Shown: in pieces, positions 25,417 to 34,446 of the stretch
Numbering within the stretch: position 1 is the stretch's first letter
Layout: each line of letters opens with the position of its first letter
DNA from: Polaribacter sp.
Lineage (GTDB): Bacteria > Bacteroidota > Bacteroidia > Flavobacteriales > Flavobacteriaceae
Direction: 5' to 3'
DNA length: 64,000 nt
NCBI GenBank assembly: GCA_029250685.1
Contig: JAQXEU010000037.1
Coordinates: forward strand, 62,001-126,000
The notes under the pieces: model-generated
Told to the model about the DNA's origin: nothing
What the model saw: the letters and a program-made list of their open reading frames with translations, nothing else
Database searches by the model: none
Made by a program: the position numbers and the translations under genes

Positions 25417-25525
25417 GCTGCTTTTTTTAAAGTAGCATTTAGTTGTGTTGTTTTGGCACTTTCATAAAAGTGTCGTGGTTTTGTTAACCAATGGAAAGCT
25501 TCCCTGAGATGGGACGCTTTTTTTT
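25417..25525 (+). ncRNA. Structured small RNA of about 109 nt (6S-Flavo or Flavo-1 candidate)
   Basis: No coding frame is present, but there is a consensus promoter before it and a terminator at its end. Hairpin 1 is GCTGCTTT/AAAGTAGC (25417-25436, loop T4). Hairpin 2 is GGCACTTT/AAAGTGTC (25455-25474, loop CATA, one G-U pair). Hairpin 3 is TGGTT/AACCA (25476-25490). The final hairpin pairs TCCC with GGGA (25501-25514), extended by AGC/GCT across a mismatch, and runs into T8. The size of about 109 nt agrees with what I recall for the flavobacterial 6S RNA family (6S-Flavo); Flavo-1 is the other candidate. The SRP RNA core motif is absent. The RNA gene call is fairly firm, the family is not. 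Confidence 0.65.
25497..25525 (+). terminator. Terminator of the small RNA
   Basis: Stem AGCTTCCC/GGGACGCT with one mismatch and six-base loop, followed by T8 (25518-25525). Confidence 0.75.
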
Positions 25526-25536
25526 GTTATCAACTT

Positions 25537-26037
25537 TTAAAAAAAGACCGACTTATATTCCCAAAAAGAACTGATAAAAAACCAGAAATACACCAATCCA
25601 ACACCAAATTTCAAACTTGCCGAAACAAAAAAACCAAGTAAAGACCCAAAAGAAGCTTTTAATGCTTTGTCTGATTTCTTTTTATCAAAAACTGTTTCAC
25701 CAATAAAAGCACCAACAAAAGCACCAATTAACATTCCAAATGGAATAGGAGATAACAAACCAAGGATTAATCCGATTGTAGTTCCGTAAACGCCATATTT
25801 ACTTCCGCCAAAACGTTTTGTTCCCATTGCGGGTATAAAATAATCGAGAATCCAAACTAAAATTGCAACGGCTAACGTAATTCCTAAAAAGGTCCAATCT
25901 TTTGGTACAACAGATGTGAAACTCAATAATAATAAACCGAGCCAACCAGTTAAAGGCCCAGGTAAAATTGGTAAAAATGCGCCGATGATTCCTAAAATCA
26001 TACAAATCAACCCTAGAAAAAGTAAAAGTAAATCCAT
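25537..26037 (-). CDS. DUF456 family membrane protein
   Basis: A 166-residue integral membrane protein of the DUF456 family, function unknown. It has Gly-rich hydrophobic segments at about residues 4-24, 30-48, 50-68, 85-115 and 135-160. The family-typical signature is GAFLPILPGPLTGWLGLLLL, and FGGSKYGVYGTTIG and IGAFVGAFIGE are Gly-zipper-like helices. It converges on the small-RNA terminator, only 12 bases away, so that terminator may also limit antisense reading. Confidence 0.82.
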   Translation of the reverse strand: MDLLLLFLGLICMILGIIGAFLPILPGPLTGWLGLLLLSFTSVVPKDWTFLGITLAVAILVWILDYFIPAMGTKRFGGSKYGVYGTTIGLILGLLSPIPFGMLIGAFVGAFIGETVFDKKKSDKALKASFGSLLGFFVSASLKFGVGLVYFWFFISSFWEYKSVFF

Positions 26038-26133
26038 GTAGTTTTTATAGTAAGACGAAAATACAAAAAGTTTGTTACTGAAGTTTTTATCCTCTAGAAA
26101 TAAATTATTATTTTCGGCTTTTAAAACATCAAA

Positions 26134-26588
26134 ATGAAATCAATAAAACTTCTTTTTTTACATTCTTATTTTCAGTCAGTTGTTTTTCTCAATCAGAGGG
26201 AGAAAGTAAAGGAAAAGAAAATCAAGACACAAAAAATGTTCCTTTTGTAATAGTAGAATCTCCACCCGTTTATCCTGGTTGTATTGGTACTAAAAAAGAA
26301 AAAATAAAATGCTTAAATGTTAGTATGCAACAATTTCTTGCTAAAAATTTTGATTTTTCTTTAACAAATAAATTAGACCTTTCAGCAGGTAAGTATAGGT
26401 TTTTGGTAATGTTAGTTGTAAAGCCATCTGGATATTCTGAAGCTGTTAAAGTACAAGCTCCACATCCGGATATTGTAAAGGAGCTTAAAAGAGTTGTGTC
26501 TACTTTCCCTAAGATGAAGCCCGGAAATCAACGAGGAAAAGCAATTGGAATGAGATATGCTTTGCCATTAACTGTTATTGTGCAATAA
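26134..26588 (+). pseudogene. TonB-C-like secreted protein, broken by a frameshift in a T run
   Basis: From ATG 26134 the frame reads MKSIKLLFLHSYF and stops within 40 codons. If the T7 run at 26153-26159 had eight Ts, the reading would continue as MKSIKLLFFTFLFSVSCFSQ, a good signal peptide. It would then stay open without a stop to 26588, about 151 residues. The downstream frame includes VIVESPPVYPGCIG, two Cys, and a TonB-C/energy-transducer-like end (FLVMLVVKPSGYSEAVKV; MRYALPLTVIVQ). The gene at 26699 has the same layout, so this is a tandem paralogue. The ATG at 26325 is internal and would lose the signal peptide. A real mutation, a homopolymer sequencing error or programmed slippage could each explain it. 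Confidence 0.7.
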
Positions 26589-26610
26589 TTAAAACTTACA
26601 AAATATATCA

Positions 26611-26632
26611 AATCAGGAATTCGTCCTGATTT
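26611..26632. terminator. Weak hairpin after the frameshifted gene
   Basis: AATCAGGA/TCCTGATT stem with loop and only a short T-rich tail. It may be a weak terminator between the two tandem paralogues. Confidence 0.45.
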
Positions 26633-26698
26633 ATTAAGGTAAAACTCTATTTTTTAGAACAATTATTTAATCGTATTTTTACCTAGTAATTTTACAAT

Positions 26699-27172
26699 AT
26701 GCGATTTCGAGTACTTTCATTTTTCTTAATCATCTTAATGGGTTCATCTTGTGAGTTTTTCAATTTGAAAAAGAAATCGCAATTACAAGAAGTAGATACT
26801 ATTATCGATTTTTCTTCTGTAGATGTTTTTCCAACTTTTGATGCTTGTAAAAGTTTTATTGATAAAGAAAAAAAGACAGATTGTTTTAGAAACACAATTC
26901 ACCAACACATTTCTAAAAACTTAGCTGAAAACAAGATTGAAGTTAAAAATCCTGTGAAAGAAATTGTAAATGTTGTAGTGTTGATTAACAACGAAGGAAA
27001 TGTGTCAATTCAAAAAATTACAACTTCGGGTATTTTAAAAACAGAAATTCCTACAATTGATAGTTTGATAACTGCAAGTTTGCAAAATTTACCTAGACCT
27101 TCTCCTGCAACAAAAAGAGGAATTCCAGTTGCTACTCAATATCAAATTCCGATTCAAATTAACGTAAACTAA
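26699..27172 (+). CDS. TonB-C-like lipoprotein, intact paralogue
   Basis: A 157-residue lipoprotein: the signal ends with GSSC (Cys18). The mature part has the same plan as the broken gene before it: a segment with two Cys (VFPTFDACKSF, KKTDCFRNTI), an amphipathic helix (HQHISKNLA), and a TonB-C-like beta-alpha-beta domain (VNVVVLINNEGNVSIQKI; LPRPSPATKRGIPVATQYQIPI). Such domains are common in Bacteroidota envelope proteins and resemble the C terminus of TonB. An energy-transducing role is not supported, as there is no membrane helix or Pro-rich spacer. The function is unknown. Confidence 0.72.
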   Translation: MRFRVLSFFLIILMGSSCEFFNLKKKSQLQEVDTIIDFSSVDVFPTFDACKSFIDKEKKTDCFRNTIHQHISKNLAENKIEVKNPVKEIVNVVVLINNEGNVSIQKITTSGILKTEIPTIDSLITASLQNLPRPSPATKRGIPVATQYQIPIQINVN

Positions 27173-27203
27173 AAATAGATTTCCGAAGCGAAAATCTATT
27201 TTT
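27171..27203. terminator. Bidirectional terminator between TonB-C-like gene and obg
   Basis: Stem AAAATAGATTT/AAATCTATTTT with an eight-base loop, just after the plus-strand stop and 24 bases beyond the minus-strand obg stop. Confidence 0.7.
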
Positions 27204-27226
27204 AAAATATAAAGTTTGTTGAGTTT

Positions 27227-28216
27227 TTAATTCAACATTTTCCAAAGTTGATCTTTTAATTCTACCAAGCCAGTATTTGCTAATGAAGAGAAAAATATAT
27301 GCGGAATTCCCTCAGGTAATTCTTTTGTAATTTCTGCTCTCAATTCATCATCTAACATATCGTCTTTTGAAATCGCTAATAATCGTTGTTTGTCTAGTAA
27401 CTCTGGATTGTGTGTTTTGAGTTCGTTTAATAAAATTTCATACTCTTTATTAATATCTTCACTATCTGCTGGAACTAGAAATAATAAGGTTGAATTACGT
27501 TCTATATGACGCAAAAAACGATGTCCTAAACCTTTTCCTTCAGCAGCACCTTCAATAATTCCAGGAATATCAGCAATTACAAAACTTTTAAAATCTCTAT
27601 ATTCTACAATTCCTAAATTAGGTTTTAAAGTTGTAAATGCGTAATCAGCAATTTTTGGTTTTGCTGATGTAATTACTGATAATAAAGTTGATTTTCCTGC
27701 ATTTGGAAACCCAACCAAACCAACATCAGCCAATAATTTTAATTCTAATAAAAACCAACCTTCAGCTCCTTCCATTCCTGGTTGTGCATATCTTGGAGTT
27801 TGATTTGTAGAAGATTTAAAATGCCAGTTCCCTAAGCCACCTTTTCCTCCTCTTAACAAAACGATTTCTTGTTGATCGTCTGTTATTTCAAAAAGAATCT
27901 TATTGGTATCTGCATCTCTAATAATTGTTCCTAAAGGCACGTCTACAAAAACATCACCACCATCGTGACCCGTACTTCTACTTTTAGAACCAGAACCACC
28001 TTGATCTGCTCTAAAATGTTTTTTAAATTTTAAATGAAATAATGTCCACATATTTTTACTGCCACGAAGAATTATATGTCCGCCACGACCACCATCTCCA
28101 CCATCTGGACCACCTTTGGTAATAAATTTTTCTCTATGTAAATGCATAGATCCACTTCCTCCATTTCCAGATGAAGCATGTACTTTTATGTAGTCAACAA
28201 AATTTCCTTCAGTCAT
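27227..28216 (-). CDS. obg: Obg/CgtA GTPase
   Basis: An essential ribosome-associated GTPase involved in 50S subunit assembly and stress responses. The 329-residue protein starts with the Gly-rich Obg fold (residues 1-157: [27 protein letters not shown]). The G domain follows with P-loop [10 protein letters not shown]3 DIPGIIEGA and further G motifs (LAISKDD; SSLANTG). It lacks the variable C-terminal domain of some Obg proteins, as is normal here. It is the last gene of the probable hpt-adk-obg unit. Confidence 0.96.
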   Translation of the reverse strand: MTEGNFVDYIKVHASSGNGGSGSMHLHREKFITKGGPDGGDGGRGGHIILRGSKNMWTLFHLKFKKHFRADQGGSGSKSRSTGHDGGDVFVDVPLGTIIRDADTNKILFEITDDQQEIVLLRGGKGGLGNWHFKSSTNQTPRYAQPGMEGAEGWFLLELKLLADVGLVGFPNAGKSTLLSVITSAKPKIADYAFTTLKPNLGIVEYRDFKSFVIADIPGIIEGAAEGKGLGHRFLRHIERNSTLLFLVPADSEDINKEYEILLNELKTHNPELLDKQRLLAISKDDMLDDELRAEITKELPEGIPHIFFSSLANTGLVELKDQLWKMLN

Positions 28217-28231
28217 AATTTTTTGTGTATG

Positions 28232-28281
28232 CGTTTATCTGTTTATAGAGTTTATGCATTAAACGGATAAACAAATAAACG
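28232..28281. repeat. Inverted repeat between adk and obg
   Basis: Two 15-base arms (28232-28246 and 28267-28281) pair with one mismatch around a 20-base loop. There is no T run in the direction of transcription, so this looks like an intercistronic stem rather than a terminator. Confidence 0.6.
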
Positions 28282-28293
28282 ATTAAACATTAT

Positions 28294-28866
28294 CTATAAT
28301 GTGTCAAAAACTTCTGCCAAACGATTTGTAATATCATCAATAGAACCAACTCCGTTTACTCCGAAATAGTTTCCATGTGCCTGATAATAATCTTTTAGAA
28401 TTGCTGTTTTTGTATTGTATTCATTAAAACGATTTCTGATTTTGTTTTCATCAGTATCATCTGTTCTTCCGCTTGTTTTTCCTCTTTCTAATAAACGTGC
28501 AACTAATAAATCTTCAGAAACTTCTAAAGCTACCATTCCGTTTATTTGCTCTCCTTTTTCTGTTAAAAAAATATCCAAAGCTTTTGCTTGAGATTCTGTT
28601 CTTGGAAATCCATCAAAAATAAATCCGTTTGCATCAGCATTTTTATTTACTTCTGCTTTTAACATGTTAATTGTTACTTCATCCGGAACTAAATCTCCTT
28701 CATCCATGTATTTTTTTGCTAACAAACCTAAATCAGTTTCGTTTTTGATATTGTATCTAAAAACATCTCCAGTAGAAATGTGAACTAATTGATATTTCTC
28801 TTTTAAAAGTGTTGCCTGTGTACCTTTTCCTGCTCCTGGAGGACCGAATAATACAATGTTTTTCAT
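28294..28866 (-). CDS. adk: Adenylate kinase
   Basis: Interconverts ATP + AMP and 2 ADP. The 190-residue protein starts MKNIVLFGPPGAGKGTQ with the P-loop at residues 7-15. The AMP-binding region includes STGDVFRYNI and FDGFPRTESQA. The LID is the short form without zinc-binding cysteines (RGKTSGRTDDTDE). The gene is 4 bases downstream of hpt and 77 bases before obg, so the three are probably co-transcribed. Confidence 0.97.
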   Translation of the reverse strand: MKNIVLFGPPGAGKGTQATLLKEKYQLVHISTGDVFRYNIKNETDLGLLAKKYMDEGDLVPDEVTINMLKAEVNKNADANGFIFDGFPRTESQAKALDIFLTEKGEQINGMVALEVSEDLLVARLLERGKTSGRTDDTDENKIRNRFNEYNTKTAILKDYYQAHGNYFGVNGVGSIDDITNRLAEVFDTL

Positions 28867-28870
28867 TTTT

Positions 28871-29413
28871 TTAGTGTTGTGTTGTTAGTTGATAAATTTT
28901 CGGCAAATTTCTTCCCAAACCATTATAATCTAAGCCGTAGCCGACGATAAATTTATCTGGAATGCTTTTGCCAACATAATCTATAGGTAATTCTTTTTTA
29001 AATACATCTGGTTTAAAGAAAAGCGTTGCAATTTTTAATTGCTTTACATTTTTGTCTTTAAAGATGTTATATATTTCTTGAAGCGTGTTTCCTGTGTCAA
29101 TAATATCTTCTAAGATCACGACAGTTCTACCTTCTAAATCTTCGTTTATTCCGACAAGTTGTTTTACTTTTTCTGTAGATGAAGTGCCTTCGTAAGAAGC
29201 TAATTTTACAAAAGAAATTTCGCAATCTCCTTTGTATTTTTTTACAAAATCAGAAACAAACATAAATGAACCGTTTAAGATACCAATAAACAGCGGAGTT
29301 TCTCCTTCGCAATCTTTTGCTATTTCTGTAGCTAATGATTGAACGATGTTATTGATTTCTTCTTCTTCTATAAAAGAATTAAAACTTAAATCGTGTAGTT
29401 TAACGGTGTTCAT
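28871..29413 (-). CDS. hpt: Hypoxanthine phosphoribosyltransferase
   Basis: Purine salvage: joins hypoxanthine or guanine to PRPP to give IMP or GMP. The 180-residue type I phosphoribosyltransferase carries the PRPP-binding motif VVILEDIIDTGNT. The flexible loop segment (SFVKLASYEGTSSTEKVKQL) and a C-terminal hood region (GYGLDYNGLGRNLP) are also present. It is first in the hpt-adk-obg group. A TATCTTTG element ends only five bases before the ATG, so the mRNA may be leaderless. Confidence 0.94.
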   Translation of the reverse strand: MNTVKLHDLSFNSFIEEEEINNIVQSLATEIAKDCEGETPLFIGILNGSFMFVSDFVKKYKGDCEISFVKLASYEGTSSTEKVKQLVGINEDLEGRTVVILEDIIDTGNTLQEIYNIFKDKNVKQLKIATLFFKPDVFKKELPIDYVGKSIPDKFIVGYGLDYNGLGRNLPKIYQLTTQH

Positions 29414-29442
29414 TTTGCAAAGATACGCTCTAGTTACTGAAT

Positions 29443-29480
29443 GAAAAAACCGTTTTGAATTTTGTTCAAAACGGTTTTTC
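29443..29480. terminator. Terminator after secDF
   Basis: Long perfect stem GAAAAACCGTTTTGAA/TTCAAAACGGTTTTTC with a five-base loop, just beyond the secDF stop on the minus strand and upstream of hpt. Confidence 0.88.
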
Positions 29481-29498
29481 TATTGTTTGTTTTTTAGA

Positions 29499-32483
29499 TT
29501 ATTCTTTTTCCTCTTTCTTAGAAGAATCAAACATAATCGGAGTTGCTACGAATAATGAAGAGTATGTTCCAACTACCACACCAACGATTAATGCAAACAT
29601 AAATCCTTTAATAGAATCTCCTCCGAAAAAGAAGATTGCTAACATTACTAATAATGTAGTTAAAGATGTATTTATTGTTCTTCCTAAAGTAGAACTTAAT
29701 GCTTTATCTACAACTTCAGAATATTTCCATTTTGTGTGAATTCCGGCAAACTCTCTGATTCTATCAAAAATTACCACCGTATCATTCAGAGAATAACCAA
29801 CTACAGTTAATATTGCTGCAATAAAGGATTGTCCTACCTCCATATCAAATGGCATAAACTTGTATAATATAGAGAAGACTCCTAGTACAATTAATACATC
29901 GTGGAATACTGCTATTACAGCACCAATACTAAATGATATTTTTCTAAAACGTAATAAAATGTATAAGAAAACTACAATTAATGAACCTAAAACTGCCCAT
30001 AATGCAGATGTTTTGATGTCATCGGCAATTGTTGGATCAACTTTTCTCGCACTCATAATACCACTTGCATTATCAGCCTTTTCAAAACCTGGTTTAAAGC
30101 TTTCGTAGGTTGTAGTTCCTAAATGAGATTTTAAACCGTTGTATAAAGCCGTTTGAACTTCTTCATCAACAGTTGCGTTTTTATCTTCAATTTTAAAAGC
30201 TGTTGTTATTTTTAACTGATTTGAAGCTCCATATGTTTTTACTTCTGGCGCACCATTGAAAACAGCTGTTAATTGAGTTCTAACCTCTGAAGCATTCATT
30301 GGTTGGTCAAAACGAACCATATAAGAACGACCTCCTTTAAAGTCAACTCCTTGTTTTAATCCAAGTGTTGCTATAGAAACAATTCCTCCTAAAATAATAG
30401 CTCCAGAAATTACGTAAGCAATTTTACGTTTTCTTAAGAACTTTATATTGATGTTTTGGAACCAGTTTTTAGAAATTGAAGTATTGAATGTTAAGTTGTT
30501 GTTTTTATTAACAGCACCATCAATTAACATTCTTGTAATAAATACAGCAGTAAATAATGATGTTGCAATACCAATCATTAATGTTAATGCAAAACCTTTT
30601 ATTGGTCCTGTACCGAAAACATATAATATAATACCCGTTAATAAAGTTGTAATATTCGCATCAATAATTGCAGATAAAGCTCCTTTTACACTAAATCCAT
30701 CTTCAACGGCTAATTTTAATCCTTTTCCGCCTCTTAAGCCTTCCTTAATTCTTTCGAATATAATAACGTTTGCATCTACAGACATACCAATTGTTAAGAT
30801 AATACCTGCAATTCCAGGTAATGTTAACACGGCACTAAATGAAGCTAAAATTCCGAAGATAAATAAAATGTTTACTAATAAAGCAACGTTTGCAAAAGCA
30901 CCTGCTTTACCATAATAGAACATCATCCAAACTAAAACTAAAAGAATTGCTAAGCCAAAAGATTTGAATGACTTATCAATCGCTTCTTGTCCTAATGAAG
31001 GTCCAACTACACTAGATTCAATAATTCTAGCAGCAGCAGGTAATTTACCAGCTTTTAAAACGGTTGCAATATCTTGTGCTTCTGTAATAGTCATTAATCC
31101 ACCAGAAATTGAAGTTCTACCACCAGAAATTGGTTGGTTTACAGAAGGAGCAGTGTATACATAATCATCTAATACAACAGCAACAAATTTCCCAGCATTG
31201 TCTGTGGTCATTTTTTCCCATTGTTTAGAACCTGAACTGTTCATTGTCATGCTTACTTCTGGTTTGTTTCCTAATTGGTCAAAAACCTGAGCAGCATCTA
31301 CAATTACATCACCTTCAATTGTAGCAACATCTTTTCTGTTTGATTTAATTGCATATAAGCTAATAACTTCAGCAGACTTATCTGCATTTGGTTGTGCTTT
31401 GTAGTCCCATAAGAATTTCACATACCTTAAGTTGTTTGGTAATAAAGCTCTAATTTCTTTTCTGCTTAGTAAGTTATTTACAGTTGCGGTATCAGAAACT
31501 TTAACGAAAGCAACTAAAGAGCTAATCTGTTGTTGATTTTGCGCTACATTAGGAGATAAGTAAGTAAACAATGTTTTTTGGTTATTTACTTTCGTAGAAT
31601 CATTTTCTCCTAATAAGTTGTCGATATTGTCTTTTTGGATAGAATCTTTTGAAGTAGGATTTTCATCTTTTAAAAGCTCAGTAACTTTTGCATTTGCTTC
31701 AAAGAAGAAATTTTGAACTTCTGTATTTGTAAATACTTCCCAAAACTGTAATTTTGCAGTACTTTCTAGTAATCTTCTAACACGAGCAATATCTTTAGCT
31801 CCAGGTAATTCAATTTGAATTCTCCCCGAACTTCCTAAACGTTGAATGTTTGGTTGCGTTACACCGAATTTATCAATTCTACTACGTAATACTTCAAAAG
31901 CAGTATTAATAGAACTGTCTATTTCAGTTTGTATAATTGGCTTAACTTCAGCATTTGTTTTGTTAAAGTTGATTCCTTTTTCAGATAAATTCTTTGTTCC
32001 GAAAATTGTAGGGTCACTTAATTTTATTGTTCCGTTACTTAAGTTTTCAAATTCTGAAAAGAATAAGTTTAGATACGTATCCGAACTATTTTTTTGTGCT
32101 GCATCAGCCGCAACTAAAGCCTGATTGAAAATTGCATTTTTAGATTCATTAGATAATCCTATTAAGATATCTTTTACAGAAACTTGTAAAATAGCATTTA
32201 TTCCACCTTTTAAATCAAGACCAAGATTCATTTCTTTGTCTCTAATATCATTGTAACTATACTCAGCAATTCCTAAGTTTATAGATTTGATATTACCAAC
32301 ACTATCTAAGTATTTTTTTTCAAAATTGGCTAATTCTCTACCATCATTATTGGTAACTTTTTCTTTAGCATATACCTTTGCTGCATCTTCAACATTTCCT
32401 GCGAAATATGTAAATGATAATTGATATAAACTCACTAACCCAAAAAGGATTGCGAATAATCTGATAAGTCCTTTGTTTTGCAT
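29499..32483 (-). CDS. secDF: Fused protein translocase subunit SecDF
   Basis: A natural fusion of SecD and SecF, proton-driven helpers of Sec export. The 994-residue protein starts with a membrane helix (residues 5-25) and the motif LGLDLKGGINAILQV, typical of SecD. The large periplasmic P1 region follows, longer than in E. coli and containing family-specific insertions. The SecD membrane part includes GAFANVALLVNILFIFGIL and SVDANVIIFERIKE. The SecF half begins near residue 690 (KQGVDFKGGRSYMVRF) and ends with VGYSLNDTVVIFDRIRE and five helices. Fusion is usual in Bacteroidota. It is preceded by a good promoter. Confidence 0.96.
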   Translation of the reverse strand: MQNKGLIRLFAILFGLVSLYQLSFTYFAGNVEDAAKVYAKEKVTNNDGRELANFEKKYLDSVGNIKSINLGIAEYSYNDIRDKEMNLGLDLKGGINAILQVSVKDILIGLSNESKNAIFNQALVAADAAQKNSSDTYLNLFFSEFENLSNGTIKLSDPTIFGTKNLSEKGINFNKTNAEVKPIIQTEIDSSINTAFEVLRSRIDKFGVTQPNIQRLGSSGRIQIELPGAKDIARVRRLLESTAKLQFWEVFTNTEVQNFFFEANAKVTELLKDENPTSKDSIQKDNIDNLLGENDSTKVNNQKTLFTYLSPNVAQNQQQISSLVAFVKVSDTATVNNLLSRKEIRALLPNNLRYVKFLWDYKAQPNADKSAEVISLYAIKSNRKDVATIEGDVIVDAAQVFDQLGNKPEVSMTMNSSGSKQWEKMTTDNAGKFVAVVLDDYVYTAPSVNQPISGGRTSISGGLMTITEAQDIATVLKAGKLPAAARIIESSVVGPSLGQEAIDKSFKSFGLAILLVLVWMMFYYGKAGAFANVALLVNILFIFGILASFSAVLTLPGIAGIILTIGMSVDANVIIFERIKEGLRGGKGLKLAVEDGFSVKGALSAIIDANITTLLTGIILYVFGTGPIKGFALTLMIGIATSLFTAVFITRMLIDGAVNKNNNLTFNTSISKNWFQNINIKFLRKRKIAYVISGAIILGGIVSIATLGLKQGVDFKGGRSYMVRFDQPMNASEVRTQLTAVFNGAPEVKTYGASNQLKITTAFKIEDKNATVDEEVQTALYNGLKSHLGTTTYESFKPGFEKADNASGIMSARKVDPTIADDIKTSALWAVLGSLIVVFLYILLRFRKISFSIGAVIAVFHDVLIVLGVFSILYKFMPFDMEVGQSFIAAILTVVGYSLNDTVVIFDRIREFAGIHTKWKYSEVVDKALSSTLGRTINTSLTTLLVMLAIFFFGGDSIKGFMFALIVGVVVGTYSSLFVATPIMFDSSKKEEKE

Positions 32484-32524
32484 CTTCTATAAATAATTTT
32501 AATCGACTTCTTTGTAAAAACGTG

Positions 32525-32555
32525 CAAATATAGTATTTCAATAAAGAGTAACCAA
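32525..32555 (-). promoter_or_regulatory. secDF promoter
   Basis: On the minus strand TTG (32555-32553), a 20-base spacer and TATATTTG (32532-32525). The predicted transcription start is about 35 bases before the secDF ATG. Confidence 0.6.
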
Positions 32556-32691
32556 TTGTTTTGTCATATTTGTAGCATAAGATTCTTGTTTTTGAACTCA
32601 TTAAAATAATTGAGTGAAATGAAGTCTTAATTTTTTATATATTTACTAACCAAAATAAGTAAACAAACAACTTAAAATAAAACAAACTAGA

Positions 32692-34368
32692 ATGGCTTAT
32701 CAATCTGATATTGAAATCGCACAAGCTAAAACCTTAGTGCACATTAAAGAAATTGCAGCAAAATTGAATATTGAAGAAGACAATATGGAAATGTACGGAA
32801 AATACAAAGCCAAATTGCCGTTAGATTTAATTAATGAAGATAGCATCAAGCAAAACAACTTAGTATTGGTTACTGCTTTGACGCCAACACCTGCCGGAGA
32901 AGGAAAAACTACAGTTTCTATTGGGTTAACAGAAGGGTTAAATAAAATAGGGAAGCAAGCAACAGTAGTTTTAAGAGAACCGTCTTTAGGTCCAGTTTTT
33001 GGTATAAAAGGTGGAGCAGCTGGTGGAGGATATTCTCAGGTTGTGCCAATGGAAGATATCAATTTACATTTTACAGGCGACTTTAACGCTGTTGAAAAAG
33101 CAAATAATTTATTGTCTGCCTTGATTGATAATAACCTACAGAGTAAAGTTGGAAACTTAAATATTGATCCTCGAACAATTTTATGGAAACGTGTAATTGA
33201 CATGAATGATAGAGCTTTGCGAGATATTACGATTGGTTTAGGAGGAACAGGAAACGGAATTCCAAGACAAGATGGTTTTAATATTACACCAGCTTCTGAA
33301 GTTATGGCGATTTTATGTATGGCAACCGATTTTGAAAACTTAAAGAAACGTTTAGGAGATATTTTTATAGGGTTTACTTTTGATAAGAAAGCTGTTTTTG
33401 CACGTGATTTAAATGCAGAAAACGCCATGGCAATTTTATTAAAAGATGCTATCAAACCAAATCTAGTGCAAACTTTAGAAGAAAATCCTGCAATTATTCA
33501 TGGAGGACCTTTTGCTAATATAGCGCAAGGAACAAATACAGTTTTAGCTACTAAAATGGGGTTATCATTATCTAATTATGTAGTTACAGAAGCAGGGTTT
33601 GGAGCTGATTTAGGAGCAGAAAAATTCTTAAATATCAAATCGGCTTTTGCTGGGTTAAATCCAAAATGTGTAGTGCTGGTTGCAACAATTAGAGCATTAC
33701 GTCATCATGGTGGTGCAAAACCAGATGAATACAATACGCCAAGTTTAGAAAGAGTTACAGAAGGGTTTAAAAACCTTGAAAAGCATATAGAAAATATACG
33801 TAAATTTAATATTGAACCTGTTGTGGCAATTAATTCTTTTGTTTCTGATTCTGATGAAGAAGTACAGTTTATTAAAGATACCTGTAAAGGATTAGGAGTA
33901 GAAGCTGTATTGTCTGAAGGTTGGGCGAAAGGAGGAGAGGGAACCAGAAACCTAGCAACAGCAGTTGTTGATGTTGTTGAGAATAAAGCAACTCAGTTTA
34001 AACCATTATATGATTGGAAATCTCCAGTGAAAGAAAAAATCGCAATCATTGCAAAGGAGATTTACGGTGCAGATGCTGTTATTTATGATAAAAAAGCAGA
34101 ATTAAACTTACGTAGAATTGATCGTTTAGGATTTAATGATTTTGCGATTTGTATGGCAAAAACTCAAAAATCTTTTTCTGACGATGATAAGTTAATCGGA
34201 AGGCCAACAGGCTTCTCAGTTACAGTAAGAGAAATTGAAATTGCTGCTGGTGCACAATTTATCATTCCGATTTTAGGAAAAATGATGCGTATGCCAGGTT
34301 TACCAGGAAAACCAGCTTCTGAAAATATGACAATTGATAACAACGGAGTTATCTCTGGATTGTCTTAA
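32692..34368 (+). CDS. fhs: Formate-tetrahydrofolate ligase
   Basis: Makes 10-formyl-tetrahydrofolate from formate, THF and ATP, feeding one-carbon metabolism. The 558-residue length is typical. The ATP-binding loop TPTPAGEGKTTVSIGL lies near residues 64-80. Family signatures REPSLGPVFGIKGGAAGGG and EAGFGADLGAEKF are present, as is the folate-side segment MRMPGLPGKPAS at the C terminus. It stands alone between secDF (divergent) and a convergent gene, with its own terminator. Confidence 0.97.
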   Translation: MAYQSDIEIAQAKTLVHIKEIAAKLNIEEDNMEMYGKYKAKLPLDLINEDSIKQNNLVLVTALTPTPAGEGKTTVSIGLTEGLNKIGKQATVVLREPSLGPVFGIKGGAAGGGYSQVVPMEDINLHFTGDFNAVEKANNLLSALIDNNLQSKVGNLNIDPRTILWKRVIDMNDRALRDITIGLGGTGNGIPRQDGFNITPASEVMAILCMATDFENLKKRLGDIFIGFTFDKKAVFARDLNAENAMAILLKDAIKPNLVQTLEENPAIIHGGPFANIAQGTNTVLATKMGLSLSNYVVTEAGFGADLGAEKFLNIKSAFAGLNPKCVVLVATIRALRHHGGAKPDEYNTPSLERVTEGFKNLEKHIENIRKFNIEPVVAINSFVSDSDEEVQFIKDTCKGLGVEAVLSEGWAKGGEGTRNLATAVVDVVENKATQFKPLYDWKSPVKEKIAIIAKEIYGADAVIYDKKAELNLRRIDRLGFNDFAICMAKTQKSFSDDDKLIGRPTGFSVTVREIEIAAGAQFIIPILGKMMRMPGLPGKPASENMTIDNNGVISGLS

Positions 34369-34388
34369 ATAGTAGAAAGAATAGAAAA

Positions 34389-34420
34389 GAAAAATCCAGC
34401 CATTTGGCTGGATTTTTTTT
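34389..34420 (+). terminator. Terminator after fhs
   Basis: Stem AAATCCAGCC/GGCTGGATTT with a small loop followed by T8. Confidence 0.85.
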
Positions 34421-34446
34421 ATGATAAACGTACTTTTTAATACTGT

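Noticed and set aside
25417-25525. SRP RNA (ffs) as identity of the small RNA
   Set aside because: The conserved apical core (GGAAGG...AGCA type) is not present; only a loose GGAA occurs.
30448-30915. 155-codon plus-strand frame within secDF
   Set aside because: Antisense to the SecF half with no independent promoter, start signal or known motif.
32389-32601. 70-codon minus-strand frame over the secDF start
   Set aside because: It overlaps the secDF coding start and promoter out of frame and has no recognisable protein features.
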